From VRUE01 sp963712595 (GTDB taxonomy: Bacteria > Actinomycetota > Thermoleophilia > Solirubrobacterales > 70-9), in contig CAVQIM010000001.1 in the NCBI GenBank assembly GCA_963712595.1, forward strand, positions 1,094,644 to 1,158,643: a stretch of 64,000 bases of DNA. The letters are read 5' to 3'. Under the pieces are notes generated by a model. That model did not search any database. It was not told the origin of the DNA and saw only the letters and a list, made by a program, of their open reading frames with translations. The position numbers and the translations under genes were made by a program. This document shows, in pieces, positions 9,309-17,705 of this stretch; position 1 is the first letter of the stretch, and the number at the start of each line of letters is the position of its first letter.

Positions 9309-9698
9309 CTACAGGTGCGTCGCGAAGAGACCGGTGAAGGCGGCCAGAAAACCTGCCAACGTGACGATCATGGCGTACGTCAGCGAATCGAAGCGCTTTT
9401 CGAGGCGCTCGTGTAGGTATTCGAAACGGGCGTCGACCTTGTCGAAGCGCTTGTCGATCTTCGCTTCGAAGCGCTCGAAGCGCAGATCGACCTTGTCGAA
9501 GCGCTCGTCGACCCTCTCGAAGCGTTCGTCCACCCTCTCGAAGCGCTCGTCGACCCGCTCGAAGCGTTCGTCAACCTTGTCGAAGCGCTCGTCAACCTTG
9601 TCGAAGCGCTCGTCGACCTTGTCGAAGCGGCGGTCGACCTGATCTGCGAATCGATCGATGCGGTCGTCGTTCCAGTTCACCTTCGCGGCTGCCTCCAT
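9309..9698 (-). CDS. Heptad-repeat coiled-coil protein with C-terminal membrane anchor
   Basis: A 129-residue protein. Residues 21-76 are eight perfectly phased heptads of the form V-D-x-R-F-[DE]-[KR], followed by degenerate heptads up to about 105. The last 22 residues (MIVTLAGFLAAFTGLFA) form one membrane helix. This predicts a rod-like, probably trimeric or dimeric coiled coil tethered to the membrane by its C-terminus. Short proteins of this shape occur widely in bacteria, some near phage holins or as DUF1640-like proteins, but no specific function can be assigned. The ATG at 9698 is the only good start that keeps the repeats in frame. It lies between the antiporter and asd on the same strand. 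Confidence 0.7.
   Translation of the reverse strand: MEAAAKVNWNDDRIDRFADQVDRRFDKVDERFDKVDERFDKVDERFERVDERFERVDERFERVDERFDKVDLRFERFEAKIDKRFDKVDARFEYLHERLEKRFDSLTYAMIVTLAGFLAAFTGLFATHL
9471..9638 (-). repeat. Eight 21-bp tandem repeats encoding VDxRF[DE][KR] heptads
   Basis: This 168 bp stretch consists of eight contiguous 21-bp units inside the coiled-coil gene. Units differ mainly where DK alternates with ER (pattern DK, DK, DK, ER, ER, ER, DK, ER). The very high DNA identity between units suggests recent expansion by slippage or unequal exchange, so copy number may differ between strains. Confidence 0.85.
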
Positions 9699-9787
9699 GC
9701 ATCCGACGCTAGCAGACAAAATGTTACAGGTGGCGCGCAAAAGAGTGCCGGACAGATGGCTGAGCCGGAACCGCGATTCGGTCTCGT

Positions 9788-10819
9788 TCAGCCCAGCAGG
9801 TCGCGCTCGATCAGCAGCTCGGCGACCTGCACGGCGTTGGTGGCGGCGCCCTTGCGCAGGTTGTCGCCGGCGATCCAGAGGTTGAGGGTGCGTTCCTGGT
9901 CGGGGTCGCGGCGGATGCGGCCGACGAGGACCTCGTCGCGGCCGGCGGCGTCGATCGCCATCGGGTACCCCCCGGCGCCAGGGTCGTCGACGACGACGAC
10001 GCCGGGGGCGTCGGCCAGGAGTGCGCGGCACTCCTCCGGCGAGAGGTCTTCGCGGGTGCGCACGTTGACCGACTCCGAGTGGCCGCTGACCACCGGCACG
10101 CGGGCGCAGGTGGCGGAGATCGCCACCTCCTCGCCGATGCCGAGGATCTTGCGGGTCTCCGCCATCACCTTGCGCTCCTCGGTGGTGTAGTCGTCGCCGT
10201 CCTTGAAGGTCTCGACCTGGGGCAGCACGTTGAAAGCGATCCGGTGTGGGTAGACGCTCGGCGGCGGCACCTCCTCGCCGGCGAGCACCGCGCGAGACTG
10301 CGCCTGCAGCTCCTCGATCGCCCGCTGGCCGGTGCCGGAGACGGCCTGGTAGGTGGAGACGACGAGGCGCTCGAGGCCGACCGCGCGGTGGATCGGCGCC
10401 AGCGCCATCATCGCCACCATCGTCGTGCAGTTGGGGTTGGCGACGATGCCCTTGTGCGAGTCCGCCGCTCCCGGGTTGACCCCGGCGACGACCAGCGGCA
10501 CGTCCTCGTGCATGCGCCAGTAGCTGGTGTTGTCGACGACGACGGCGCCTGCCTCGACCAGCTGCGGCGCCCACTCGGCGCTGACCGCGCCGCCCGCCGA
10601 GGAAAGCACGACGTCGATGCCCTGGATCGTCTCCGGGCCGAGTGCCCGACAGGCCAGGACCGAGCCGTTCCACTCGATCTCGCGCCCGACTGAGCGCTCC
10701 GACGCGAAGGGGACGACCTCGGCGGCGGGGAAGTCGCGTTCGGCGAGGACCTCGAGGATGGTCGAGCCGACCGCCCCCGTCGCGCCCAGAACCCCGACTC
10801 TGTAGCCATTGCCCGTCAT
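9788..10819 (-). CDS. asd: Aspartate-semialdehyde dehydrogenase
   Basis: A 343-residue enzyme reducing aspartyl-4-phosphate to aspartate semialdehyde with NADPH, the branch point to lysine/diaminopimelate, threonine and methionine. The N-terminal Rossmann motif is GVLGATGAVGSTILEVL, the catalytic cysteine is in ANPNCTT near residue 131, and VSGTGQRAIEEL is the family motif after it. A histidine in the RIRRDPDQERTLNLWIAGDNLRKGAATNA-type C-terminal region is replaced by context I could not align precisely. Length is normal. It lies 24 bp downstream of lysC on the same strand, the standard actinobacterial lysC-asd operon. Confidence 0.95.
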   Translation of the reverse strand: MTGNGYRVGVLGATGAVGSTILEVLAERDFPAAEVVPFASERSVGREIEWNGSVLACRALGPETIQGIDVVLSSAGGAVSAEWAPQLVEAGAVVVDNTSYWRMHEDVPLVVAGVNPGAADSHKGIVANPNCTTMVAMMALAPIHRAVGLERLVVSTYQAVSGTGQRAIEELQAQSRAVLAGEEVPPPSVYPHRIAFNVLPQVETFKDGDDYTTEERKVMAETRKILGIGEEVAISATCARVPVVSGHSESVNVRTREDLSPEECRALLADAPGVVVVDDPGAGGYPMAIDAAGRDEVLVGRIRRDPDQERTLNLWIAGDNLRKGAATNAVQVAELLIERDLLG

Positions 10820-10843
10820 CTCACCTGAGTATGACCGGCCGGA

Positions 10844-12145
10844 TCAGGTGCCGACCGTGGGCCGGTGCTCGGCCCCGGCCGGGTCTTCGTGCCGCACGGC
10901 GTCGGCGCCGAGCTCGAAGGCCTCGTGCAGCGCCTTGACCGCGTCCGGAACGCTGTCGGCCGAGATCACGCACGAGATCTTGATCGGCGAGGTGGAGATC
11001 ATCTCGATGTTGATCTCCTCGCGGCCGAGCACCTCGAACACCTTGGCGGCGACGCCGGGGTGGGAGCGCATGCCGGCGCCGATGATCGAGACCTTGCCGA
11101 TCCGCTCGTCGGTGCGCACCCCCTGGCTGACCCCGCCGAGCGCGGCGATCGCGTCGGTCGCCGTGATCAGATCGGAGCGGTCGATGGTGAAGGAGAGATC
11201 GGCCAGCTCGTCCGGACGGACCGGCTCGTTCTGGATGATCACGTCGACGTTGATGCCGGCGTCGGCCAGCGCGGTGAAGATCTTGCCGGCGACGCCGGGC
11301 TCGTCGCGGATCCCGGTAAGGGTCACCCGTGCCTCGTCGTCGGAGTGGGTCACTGCTGTTACGAAGGGTTGCTCCACTGTCTCCTGCTCGCTCTCGTCCT
11401 CGCTGACGACGAGGGTACCGGGGCCGTCCTCGAAGCTGCTGCGGCAGTGGATGCGGACGCCGTGGTTGCGCGCGTACTCGACCGAGCGCAGCTGCAGCAC
11501 CCGCGCCCCCGAGGCCGCCATCTCCAGCGTCTCCTCGAAGGTGGCGACGGGGATCTTGCGCGCGTCGGGGACGATCCGCGGGTCGGCGCTGAAGACACCC
11601 GCGACGTCGGTGTAGATCTCGCAGACGTCTGCCTTCAACGCCGCCGCCAGGGCGACCGCGGTGGTGTCGGAACCGCCGCGCCCCAGGGTGGTCACGTCCT
11701 GGCTCTCGGTCGAGACCCCCTGGAAGCCGGCGACGAGCACGATCCTGTCCTCGTCGAGCGCCTCGCGGATGCGGTCGGCGCGGACGTCGATGATCCGCGC
11801 CCTGGTGTGGGAGGAATCGGTGACGATCCCCGCCTGCGAGCCGGTCAGCGAGATCGCCTTGTGGCCCATGTCGTGGATCGCCATCGCGCAGAGGGCGCAG
11901 GAGATCCGCTCGCCGGTGGAGAGCAGCATGTCCATCTCACGCGAGTCGGGACGCGCGGAGATCTCCAGCGCCTGGGCGACCAGCTCGTCGGTCGTCTTGC
12001 CCCGCGCGGAGAGCACGGCGACGACCCGGTTGCCCGCCTCGCGAGCGGCGACGATGCGCCTAGCCGCTCGCTTGATCTGCTCGGCGCCGGCAACCGAGGT
12101 GCCGCCGAACTTCATCACGACGATCTTCGAATCCCCTTTGCCCAT
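10844..12145 (-). CDS. lysC: Aspartate kinase
   Basis: A 433-residue enzyme phosphorylating aspartate, the first step of aspartate-family amino-acid synthesis. The amino-acid kinase domain starts with VVMKFGGTSVAG. LGRGGSDTTAVALAAAL near residue 165 is the nucleotide/substrate loop, and EIYTDVAGVFSADPRIV follows. Two ACT regulatory domains occupy about 265-400 (TLTGIRDEPGVAGKIF, then SIIGAGMRSHPGVAAKVF), as in lysine/threonine-feedback-inhibited enzymes. It is upstream of asd. An internal start for a separate beta subunit, known in some Gram-positives, may exist but was not pinned down. Confidence 0.95.
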   Translation of the reverse strand: MGKGDSKIVVMKFGGTSVAGAEQIKRAARRIVAAREAGNRVVAVLSARGKTTDELVAQALEISARPDSREMDMLLSTGERISCALCAMAIHDMGHKAISLTGSQAGIVTDSSHTRARIIDVRADRIREALDEDRIVLVAGFQGVSTESQDVTTLGRGGSDTTAVALAAALKADVCEIYTDVAGVFSADPRIVPDARKIPVATFEETLEMAASGARVLQLRSVEYARNHGVRIHCRSSFEDGPGTLVVSEDESEQETVEQPFVTAVTHSDDEARVTLTGIRDEPGVAGKIFTALADAGINVDVIIQNEPVRPDELADLSFTIDRSDLITATDAIAALGGVSQGVRTDERIGKVSIIGAGMRSHPGVAAKVFEVLGREEINIEMISTSPIKISCVISADSVPDAVKALHEAFELGADAVRHEDPAGAEHRPTVGT

Positions 12146-12179
12146 AAGCGACTGAGGATAGTCGGCGCTGAGGAGAGAG

Positions 12180-12416
12180 CTACTCGCTGCCGCCCTGCAT
12201 GTTGCCGAACATCGCGTGCTCGGCCATGCGGATCAGGCCGAGGGCCATGTGGGGGCGCATGTCGCTGGTCCGGACCCGCACGTGCGAGCCATGCGGCCCG
12301 ACGACCTCGACGATCGTGCAGACGTCGCCGATCTGGCAGTCCTCGCCGTAGTCGGCTTCCAGCGCCTCCATCTGGGCGGTGACCACCTGGCCCATCTTGC
12401 TCTGGTCGATCGGCAT
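12180..12416 (-). CDS. Small conserved-looking hypothetical protein (78 aa)
   Basis: A 78-residue acidic soluble protein, MPIDQSKMGQVVTAQMEALE onward, with no signal peptide or membrane helix. The centre (QIGDVCTIVEVVGPHGSHVRVR) looks like a small beta-barrel, and the C-terminus is Met/Gly-rich. It lies just upstream of lysC on the same strand and divergent from the PadR regulator, so its promoter shares the 66 bp region that holds the ATATATCG palindrome. No family was recognised. Coding is supported by an intact frame with strong third-position GC and a clean intergenic fit. Confidence 0.6.
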   Translation of the reverse strand: MPIDQSKMGQVVTAQMEALEADYGEDCQIGDVCTIVEVVGPHGSHVRVRTSDMRPHMALGLIRMAEHAMFGNMQGGSE

Positions 12417-12455
12417 ACCCGGGGAGACTACATGTGCGCCGGATCACACTTGCCG

Positions 12456-12474
12456 ATATATCGGAGCGATATAT
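12456..12474. promoter_or_regulatory. PadR-type operator palindrome
   Basis: ATATATCG, three bases, CGATATAT: a perfect 8-bp inverted repeat whose right end lies 8 bp before the padR start codon. PadR-family repressors characteristically bind AT-rich dyads such as ATGT-8-ACAT or AT-rich ATATA palindromes in their own promoters. A partial copy, GATATATCC, occurs inside the gene near 12608. The inference is autoregulation of the padR-MMPL-thioesterase operon, possibly also affecting the divergent 78-aa gene. Confidence 0.7.
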
Positions 12475-12482
12475 TTTCGCCG

Positions 12483-13037
12483 ATGGAGCTGAGCCCGACC
12501 GCCTACGTGATCCTCGGCATGGTCAGCCAAGAGCCGCGCTCGGGGTATGAGATCAAGGCGCTGGTCGACGACACCACCCGGTTCTTCTGGGCCGCCAGCT
12601 ACGGGCAGATATATCCCGAGCTGAAACGGCTCTCGGAAGCGGGGCTAATCGGGGGCGTCGACGCCCCTCGCGGCGATCGCAAGCGCACCGTCTACGCGAT
12701 CACCGCCGAGGGCGAGGCCGAGCTGCGCGAGTGGCTGCGCCAGCCGCCGCAGACCTTTGAGCTGCGCGAGGAAGGGCTGCTGAAGCTCTTCTTCGCCGGT
12801 GTCCTGCCACCCGAGCAGGCGACCGGGACGCTGCGCACGATGCGCGCTCACCGGCTCGGCGTCGCCGAGCGCTTGCGCGCGATAGAACCGCAGGCCCGCG
12901 AGAAGCAGGATCGGGACGACCCCTTCCCATTGATGGTCCTGCAGGGGGGGATCGAGTTCAACGAGTGGTTCGCCGATTGGTGCGAGCGGATGGAGGCGCG
13001 CCTCCTCGAGTCCGCTTCCCGCGAAAGGAGCAACTGA
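12483..13037 (+). CDS. PadR family transcriptional regulator
   Basis: A 184-residue regulator. The N-terminal winged helix is typical of PadR (MELSPTAYVILGMVSQEPRSGYEIKAL, with YGQIYPELKRLSEAGLI as the recognition region and RTVYAITAEGEAEL as the wing). The C-terminal Vir_act_alpha_C helical domain spans about 95-180. PadR proteins repress adjacent efflux or detoxification genes and are released by small lipophilic ligands. The ATG at 12483 lies just behind the palindromic operator. Its stop overlaps the next ATG (TGATG), coupling it to the MMPL exporter, so the exported lipid-like compound may be its inducer (inference). Confidence 0.9.
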   Translation: MELSPTAYVILGMVSQEPRSGYEIKALVDDTTRFFWAASYGQIYPELKRLSEAGLIGGVDAPRGDRKRTVYAITAEGEAELREWLRQPPQTFELREEGLLKLFFAGVLPPEQATGTLRTMRAHRLGVAERLRAIEPQAREKQDRDDPFPLMVLQGGIEFNEWFADWCERMEARLLESASRERSN

Positions 13038-15175
13038 TGTTCGACGCCCTTGCCCGCCTCGCCGACGGCCACGCTCGCCGCATCGGCCTCCTCGCGATCG
13101 TTCTCTTCCTCCTCGCCGGCGCTCTGGGCGGCTCGGTCGCCAGTCGCCTCGATCCCTACGGCGCCGACGACCCCGCCACGGAGACGGTCAAGGCAAAGGA
13201 ACGCCTGCACGACGCCGGCCTGCGCGAGCCGGCGGTGCTGGTCGTGGTCAAGGACGCCCCGGTCTCCCGTCCGGGGACGCGAGCACGGGTAGAGGCGCTC
13301 GAGCGCAGCGTCCGCCGCCGCCCCGACGTCGAGTCGGTGAGCGGCTACTACGACACCCGCTCGCCGATCTTCGTCTCCCGGGACCGGCGCTCGACCTACT
13401 TCGCGATCACCCTGCGATCGACCGAGGACAAGGAGTGGCAGGAAGCGGGCGCCGAGATCGCCGACTCGCTCGCCGGCCGCCCCGGCGTCGTCGTCGGCGG
13501 CGCCGCCGTCTCGCAGGAGCAGGTCAACAAGCAGATCGAGAAGGACCTGCGGACGGCGGAGATGCTCGCCTTCCCCCTGCTCTTCCTGCTCTCGCTGCTC
13601 TTCTTCCGCAGCCTCGTCGCGGCGCTGCTGCCGCTGGTGATCGGCGGCCTGGCGATCGTCGGCACCCTCCTCATCCTGCGCATCGCCAGCGAGATCGGCT
13701 CGGTCTCGATCTTCGCCCTCAACTTGACGACAGCGCTTGGGCTGGGGCTGGCGATCGACTACAGCCTCTTCGTCGTCTCCCGCTACCGCGAGGAGATCGC
13801 CGTCGACGGGGCGGGGCTGGCGGCGATGCGGCGGGTGCTCGCCACGGCGGGGCGCACCGTCTTCTTCTCCTCGCTGACGGTCGCCGCGGCGCTCGCCTCG
13901 CTGATCGCCTTCCCCCAGCGCTTCCTCTACTCGATGGGTCTCGGCGGGGCCTTGGTAACTCTCTTCGCCGCGCTGATCTCGCTCACCGTGCTGCCGGCGG
14001 TGCTGACCCTGCTCGGCCCGCGGGTGAACGCGCTGGCTCCGCGCTTCCTGCAACGCCGCGCCGAGGCCGACACGCGCCCGGACGAGCACGGCTTCTGGTA
14101 CCGGCTCTCGCGCTTCGTCATGCGCCGGCCGGTCCCGGTGGCAACGCTCAGCGCGCTGCTGCTGATCGTCATGGGCCTGCCCGTCCTTGGGATGAAGTTC
14201 AACACCGTCGACCAGACCGTGCTGCCGAAGTCGGCCAGCGCCCGCCAGGCGTACGACATCGTCAGGGCCGAATTCCCGCCCTACCAGGAGTCGCCGATCT
14301 GGATCGACGTCGAAGGCGGCGGGCCGGGGGCGGCCGGCCGGGTCGCCGCGCAAGTGCGCCGGGTCGGCGGCGTCGCCGAAGTCAACCCGCCCCGGCGGTT
14401 GAGCCGCGAGGTGACCGTGGTCCAGGCCATCTCCTCGCACCCGTTCATATCCGAGGCCAGCCAGAGCACCGTGAGGCAGATCCGCACGATCCAGCCGCCG
14501 CCCGGCTCGACCGTCCTCGTCGGCGGCGCGACGGCCGACTACGTCGACCTGAAGACCAGTCTCGCCGACCATCTGCCGATCGTGCTCGGGATCATCGTCG
14601 TCACGACGTTGACGATCCTCTTCCTGATGACCGGCTCGGTGGTGCTGCCGATCAAGTCGCTGCTGATGAACTTCCTCAACCTCAGCGCCGTCTTCGGCCT
14701 GCTCGTGCTGATCTTCCAGGACGGTCGCCTGGAGGGCCTGCTCGACTACACCAGCCCTGGGGCGCTCGAGCAGACGATGCCGATCCTGCTCTTTGCCGTC
14801 GCCTTCGGCCTCTCCACCGACTACGCCGTCTTCCTGCTCTCGCGGATCAAGGAGGCGCGCGACAACGGCGCCTCCGACTCCGAGTCGGTCGCGATCGGCC
14901 TCGAGCGCACCGGTCGCATCGTCACCGCGGCCGCCTTCCTCTTCGCCGTCGCGGTGACCGCCTTCGCCACCTCTCAGATCATCTTCATCAAGGAGTTCGG
15001 CATCGGCACGGCGCTCGCCGTCCTGATCGACGCCAGCATCGTCCGCGCCCTGCTGGTTCCCTCGCTGATGGAGCTGCTGGGCAAATGGAACTGGTGGGCG
15101 CCGGCGCCGCTGCGGCGGCTGCACGATAGGTTCGGGATCAGCGAGGTCAAGGGACCCGAACCGGAGCAAGCATGA
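13037..15175 (+). CDS. MMPL family RND-type exporter
   Basis: A 712-residue membrane protein with two RND-like halves. Each half has one N-terminal helix, a large extracellular loop (about 35-175 and 395-530) and a five-helix bundle. The MMPL signature GLAIDYSLFVVSRYREE is near 235-252 and its second-half counterpart, GLSTDYAVFLLSRIKEA, is near 590. The proton-relay Asp-Tyr pairs are present in both. MMPL proteins export lipids or hydrophobic compounds. There is a strong ribosome-binding site (GAAAGGAG) before the ATG. It overlaps both neighbours and is probably a PadR-controlled efflux system with the downstream thioesterase. The substrate is unknown. Confidence 0.9.
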   Translation: MFDALARLADGHARRIGLLAIVLFLLAGALGGSVASRLDPYGADDPATETVKAKERLHDAGLREPAVLVVVKDAPVSRPGTRARVEALERSVRRRPDVESVSGYYDTRSPIFVSRDRRSTYFAITLRSTEDKEWQEAGAEIADSLAGRPGVVVGGAAVSQEQVNKQIEKDLRTAEMLAFPLLFLLSLLFFRSLVAALLPLVIGGLAIVGTLLILRIASEIGSVSIFALNLTTALGLGLAIDYSLFVVSRYREEIAVDGAGLAAMRRVLATAGRTVFFSSLTVAAALASLIAFPQRFLYSMGLGGALVTLFAALISLTVLPAVLTLLGPRVNALAPRFLQRRAEADTRPDEHGFWYRLSRFVMRRPVPVATLSALLLIVMGLPVLGMKFNTVDQTVLPKSASARQAYDIVRAEFPPYQESPIWIDVEGGGPGAAGRVAAQVRRVGGVAEVNPPRRLSREVTVVQAISSHPFISEASQSTVRQIRTIQPPPGSTVLVGGATADYVDLKTSLADHLPIVLGIIVVTTLTILFLMTGSVVLPIKSLLMNFLNLSAVFGLLVLIFQDGRLEGLLDYTSPGALEQTMPILLFAVAFGLSTDYAVFLLSRIKEARDNGASDSESVAIGLERTGRIVTAAAFLFAVAVTAFATSQIIFIKEFGIGTALAVLIDASIVRALLVPSLMELLGKWNWWAPAPLRRLHDRFGISEVKGPEPEQA

Positions 15176-16005
15176 GCAACGGAGTGGACACGGCGCTGCA
15201 CACCTTCGACGCCGACACGGCGGTCGAGGATCTCGGCGGGGGCCGGTTCGGCGCGACGATGAGCGAGCGCTGGTGGGTCGAGCGCGGGCCCAACGGCGGC
15301 TACGTCGCGGCGGTCCTGCTGCGGGCGATCCAGCAGGCGGCCGGAGCGCAGCGCGCGCCCCGCTCCCTCACCGTGCACTTCCCCGCCGCGCCCAGCGCCG
15401 GCCCGGTCGAGCTGGAGGTGGAGGTCGAGCGCGAGGGGAGCAAGGTCACCTTCCTCTCGGCGCGGATGGAGCAGGAGGGCGAGCTGCAGGCGACGGCCCT
15501 CGCCGTCCTCTCGAAGGACTGGGACGGGCCCGACTACACCGCGCTGGAGATGCCGGAGGCCGAGCCACCGGAGGAGCTCTACGAACCGAACCCGGCGGCG
15601 GTCTCGGGGATGCCAACCATGTTCCAGAACTACAGCATGCGGCCGGCGGTCGGCGAGCCGGCGTTTTCGGGCGGCGCCCCCCGCAGCGGCGCCTGGCTGC
15701 GAGCCCGCGAGCCGCGCCAACTCGACGCCCCGCTCGCTGCCGCGATCCTCGACGCTTGGTTCCCGGCTCCGTTCGTGCGCCTCGACCGCGCGGCTCCGGC
15801 GCCGACGCTCGACTTCACCGTTCACTTCCGCTCGCCCCTACCGCCCCCGGGCGCAGCCGCGGGCGATCCCTATCTCGCGGTCTTCCACTCGAACCTTGCC
15901 CGCCACGGCTTCTTCGAGGAGGACGGCGAGCTATGGAGCGCCGACGGCACCCTGCTTGCGCAGTCGCGGCAGCTGGCGCTCCTCCTGGATCACCCGGGGA
16001 GCTAG
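15172..16005 (+). CDS. Acyl-CoA thioesterase family protein (TesB/double hot-dog type)
   Basis: A 277-residue protein with two hot-dog modules. The N-terminal half has GPNGGYVAAVLLRAIQQA and the RSLTVHFPAAP strand, typical of the thioesterase-like superfamily (Pfam 4HBT_3). The second module begins around residue 160. TesB-type enzymes hydrolyse acyl-CoA to free fatty acid and CoA. It starts inside the MMPL stop codon (ATGA), so the pair may release and export an acyl product (inference). The catalytic residues could not be placed with confidence. Its 3' end overlaps the convergent Pro-rich membrane protein gene by 75 bp. Confidence 0.8.
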   Translation: MSNGVDTALHTFDADTAVEDLGGGRFGATMSERWWVERGPNGGYVAAVLLRAIQQAAGAQRAPRSLTVHFPAAPSAGPVELEVEVEREGSKVTFLSARMEQEGELQATALAVLSKDWDGPDYTALEMPEAEPPEELYEPNPAAVSGMPTMFQNYSMRPAVGEPAFSGGAPRSGAWLRAREPRQLDAPLAAAILDAWFPAPFVRLDRAAPAPTLDFTVHFRSPLPPPGAAAGDPYLAVFHSNLARHGFFEEDGELWSADGTLLAQSRQLALLLDHPGS

Positions 16006-17385
16006 GCGCGCCCTCCGGCTCGGGGCCGGAGGGGCCAGATCGCCCTGGGCGAGGCCTTCGTCGTCGGCGCCCCTGGCTCTCTCGTCGCTCGCCAAACCCG
16101 TCATCGCCAACGAGCCGTCAGCGGCGATCGTCGCCGTGGCAACGATCGATTCGCCGGCCTTCAATTGGCTGGTGTCGATCGTCGCCGGCACGGTGAAGGT
16201 GAGGTCATGGCCACTCTCGTCGACGTCATCGGCGGAGAGCAGCAGCTGGCCAGCCTCCGGGCAGATCGCCTCGACGATTCCGGCGAAATCGCCGTGGGTC
16301 GAGGGCGTTTCCCCCGGGCTGACCTGCCGCTGCCAGAGGACGGCGCTGGGCTGTATCGCCGGCGGGGCCGGGCGTCCCGGAGCCGGTGCGCAAGCTGGGG
16401 GCGGAGGCGTCACGACCGGGGGTTCCGGAGAGCTGGGCTGCAAGGCTGGGGCTGGCGGGGGCAGTTCGCTCGGGGGCGACGGTTCGGCGGGAGGCTCCAC
16501 GGGTTCGGACGCCGGGACTTCCGAAGTCGCGGCGAGGGACGCCACCTTTTCGATCTGCACCGCCACTTTCGCGAAGGTCCCCAGCCCCGGTAGCGAGGGC
16601 GGGGCTCCTTCCGGGTCGGGGTGGACGTGGACGAGCACCGAGACGCCTCGGCTGGAGAGCGTGTAGGTGGGCGCCGCCGGCGTCGGATCGAGGTAGGTGA
16701 CGGTGCCGCTGACGGCGACCTGCCCCCGCTTCCCGGTCTTGGCGTGCGGCCCTGCCTCGGCAAAGGTCCCGTTGAAGAGCGGGCGAACCGGGACGCTCAA
16801 TCTTGCCCCGGGCTGGGGCGCTTTTGCGGAATGGACCACGTTCAGCGCGCCCCCCGGCCCGGCGAGCGCGTAGCTGCCCGCGGCGGGGTTTACGTGCAGG
16901 ACCACCCCGTGGAACGTTTCGTCTTCTGGTTCAGGCTGCTCGGAGGGGGCGGGCTCTTCCTGGGACGAGCCGGGCGCTTCTCCCACTTCTCCGCCCTCTT
17001 CGGACGACGCGATCGGACCTATTGGGAGAGGTTCCGATGCTGCCGGGATCGGGCTTCCCCCGCCGGCTGGTACGTCGGCAGTCGCGGTGCTCGACGATGA
17101 GCCGCCTCCCCCTTCGTCATCTCCCCCGACTCCGAGGTCTTGGGCAAAACCCGGGAGTTCGACGATCGGCGCGGCCCCCGTCGCAAAGGTTCCAGCTGCA
17201 CCCGGGCCAATCGCGACGCCAACGAAGAGCCCGAAGCCAAGCGCCACCGCGGAGAGCGGCGCCGCCCAGCGACGGTCGGTGACGGGCAAGGCCGCCCAGC
17301 CCAACAGCCGGCGGTAGCCGGTCGGCCCTTCGGCCCGCTTTGTGGCCCTGGGCGGCATGAGAGCCTTGCGCAGGCGCTCGATCAT
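15931..17385 (-). CDS. Pro/Ser-rich single-pass membrane protein of unknown function
   Basis: A 484-residue protein. An N-terminal cytosolic basic segment (MIERLRKALMPPRATKRAEG) is followed by one membrane helix near 35-58 (PLSAVALGFGLFVGVAIGPG). An acidic Gly/Ser/Glu/Pro-rich linker, a small globular domain (about 150-265), a second Pro-rich linker and another OB-like domain (about 340-430) follow. The last 40 residues are Arg-rich, overlap the thioesterase gene and include a hairpin, so they may be read-through sequence. The ATG at 17385 sits in an ATGA overlap with the preceding zinc-ribbon gene and is preferred over an upstream start. No family was recognised. It is the last gene of the run that starts with pst genes. 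Confidence 0.65.
   Translation of the reverse strand: MIERLRKALMPPRATKRAEGPTGYRRLLGWAALPVTDRRWAAPLSAVALGFGLFVGVAIGPGAAGTFATGAAPIVELPGFAQDLGVGGDDEGGGGSSSSTATADVPAGGGSPIPAASEPLPIGPIASSEEGGEVGEAPGSSQEEPAPSEQPEPEDETFHGVVLHVNPAAGSYALAGPGGALNVVHSAKAPQPGARLSVPVRPLFNGTFAEAGPHAKTGKRGQVAVSGTVTYLDPTPAAPTYTLSSRGVSVLVHVHPDPEGAPPSLPGLGTFAKVAVQIEKVASLAATSEVPASEPVEPPAEPSPPSELPPPAPALQPSSPEPPVVTPPPPACAPAPGRPAPPAIQPSAVLWQRQVSPGETPSTHGDFAGIVEAICPEAGQLLLSADDVDESGHDLTFTVPATIDTSQLKAGESIVATATIAADGSLAMTGLASDERARGADDEGLAQGDLAPPAPSRRARLAPRVIQEERQLPRLRKQGAVGAP
16011..16033. terminator. GC-rich hairpin after the thioesterase gene
   Basis: CCCTCCGGC (16011-16019) pairs exactly with GCCGGAGGG (16025-16033) over a 5-base loop. 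It begins 5 bp after the thioesterase stop and lies in the region where the convergent minus-strand gene is still open. It is a reasonable terminator for the PadR-MMPL-thioesterase operon. There is no T-run. Confidence 0.55.
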
Positions 17386-17705
17386 CCCAACGCAACCTCG
17401 CCTGTTTCGCCCTGCGGCATCAGGTCCTTGCCGCACTGCCAGCAGAAGGCGGAGCCCTGGGCGTAGAGGGCACCGCAGTTGCCGCAGGCACCGGCGGCGC
17501 CCGCTTGGTCGAGCTTCAGCATCCGTTCGACCTCGGCCAGCTCGGCATCGACCTGCTGCAGCTTTGCCGCCTGCCGAGCGAGAACGTCGAGTCGGAAGTG
17601 GTCGCGACTCGCCATCTCATAAGCGAGCCCGCCGAGGTTCCACTGATGCTCGGCGAGCTCGCGGGCGAGCCGATCTCGGCGTTTTTCGAGGTCGGAGCCG
17701 CTCAC
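17382..17705 (-). CDS. Coiled-coil protein with C-terminal zinc ribbon
   Basis: A 107-residue protein starting at GTG (VSGSDLEKRRDRLARELAEH). Residues 5-70 are charged and helical with heptad character, probably a coiled coil. Residues about 78-100 form a zinc ribbon with two CxxC pairs, CGNCGALYAQGSAFCWQCGKD. The start overlaps the stop of the previous gene (GTGA) and its own stop overlaps the next ATG (ATGA), so four genes here are translationally chained. The previous gene also encodes a zinc-ribbon protein. Function unknown. Confidence 0.7.
   Translation of the reverse strand: MSGSDLEKRRDRLARELAEHQWNLGGLAYEMASRDHFRLDVLARQAAKLQQVDAELAEVERMLKLDQAGAAGACGNCGALYAQGSAFCWQCGKDLMPQGETGEVALG

Noticed and set aside
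9471..9638. Regular repeats considered as a CRISPR array
   Set aside because: Units are contiguous 21-mers without spacers and encode an intact coiled-coil heptad repeat.
12965..13036. Extension of the MMPL gene 24 codons upstream
   Set aside because: It overlaps the PadR gene in another frame and the MMPL N-terminus with GAAAGGAG ribosome-binding site starts at 13037.
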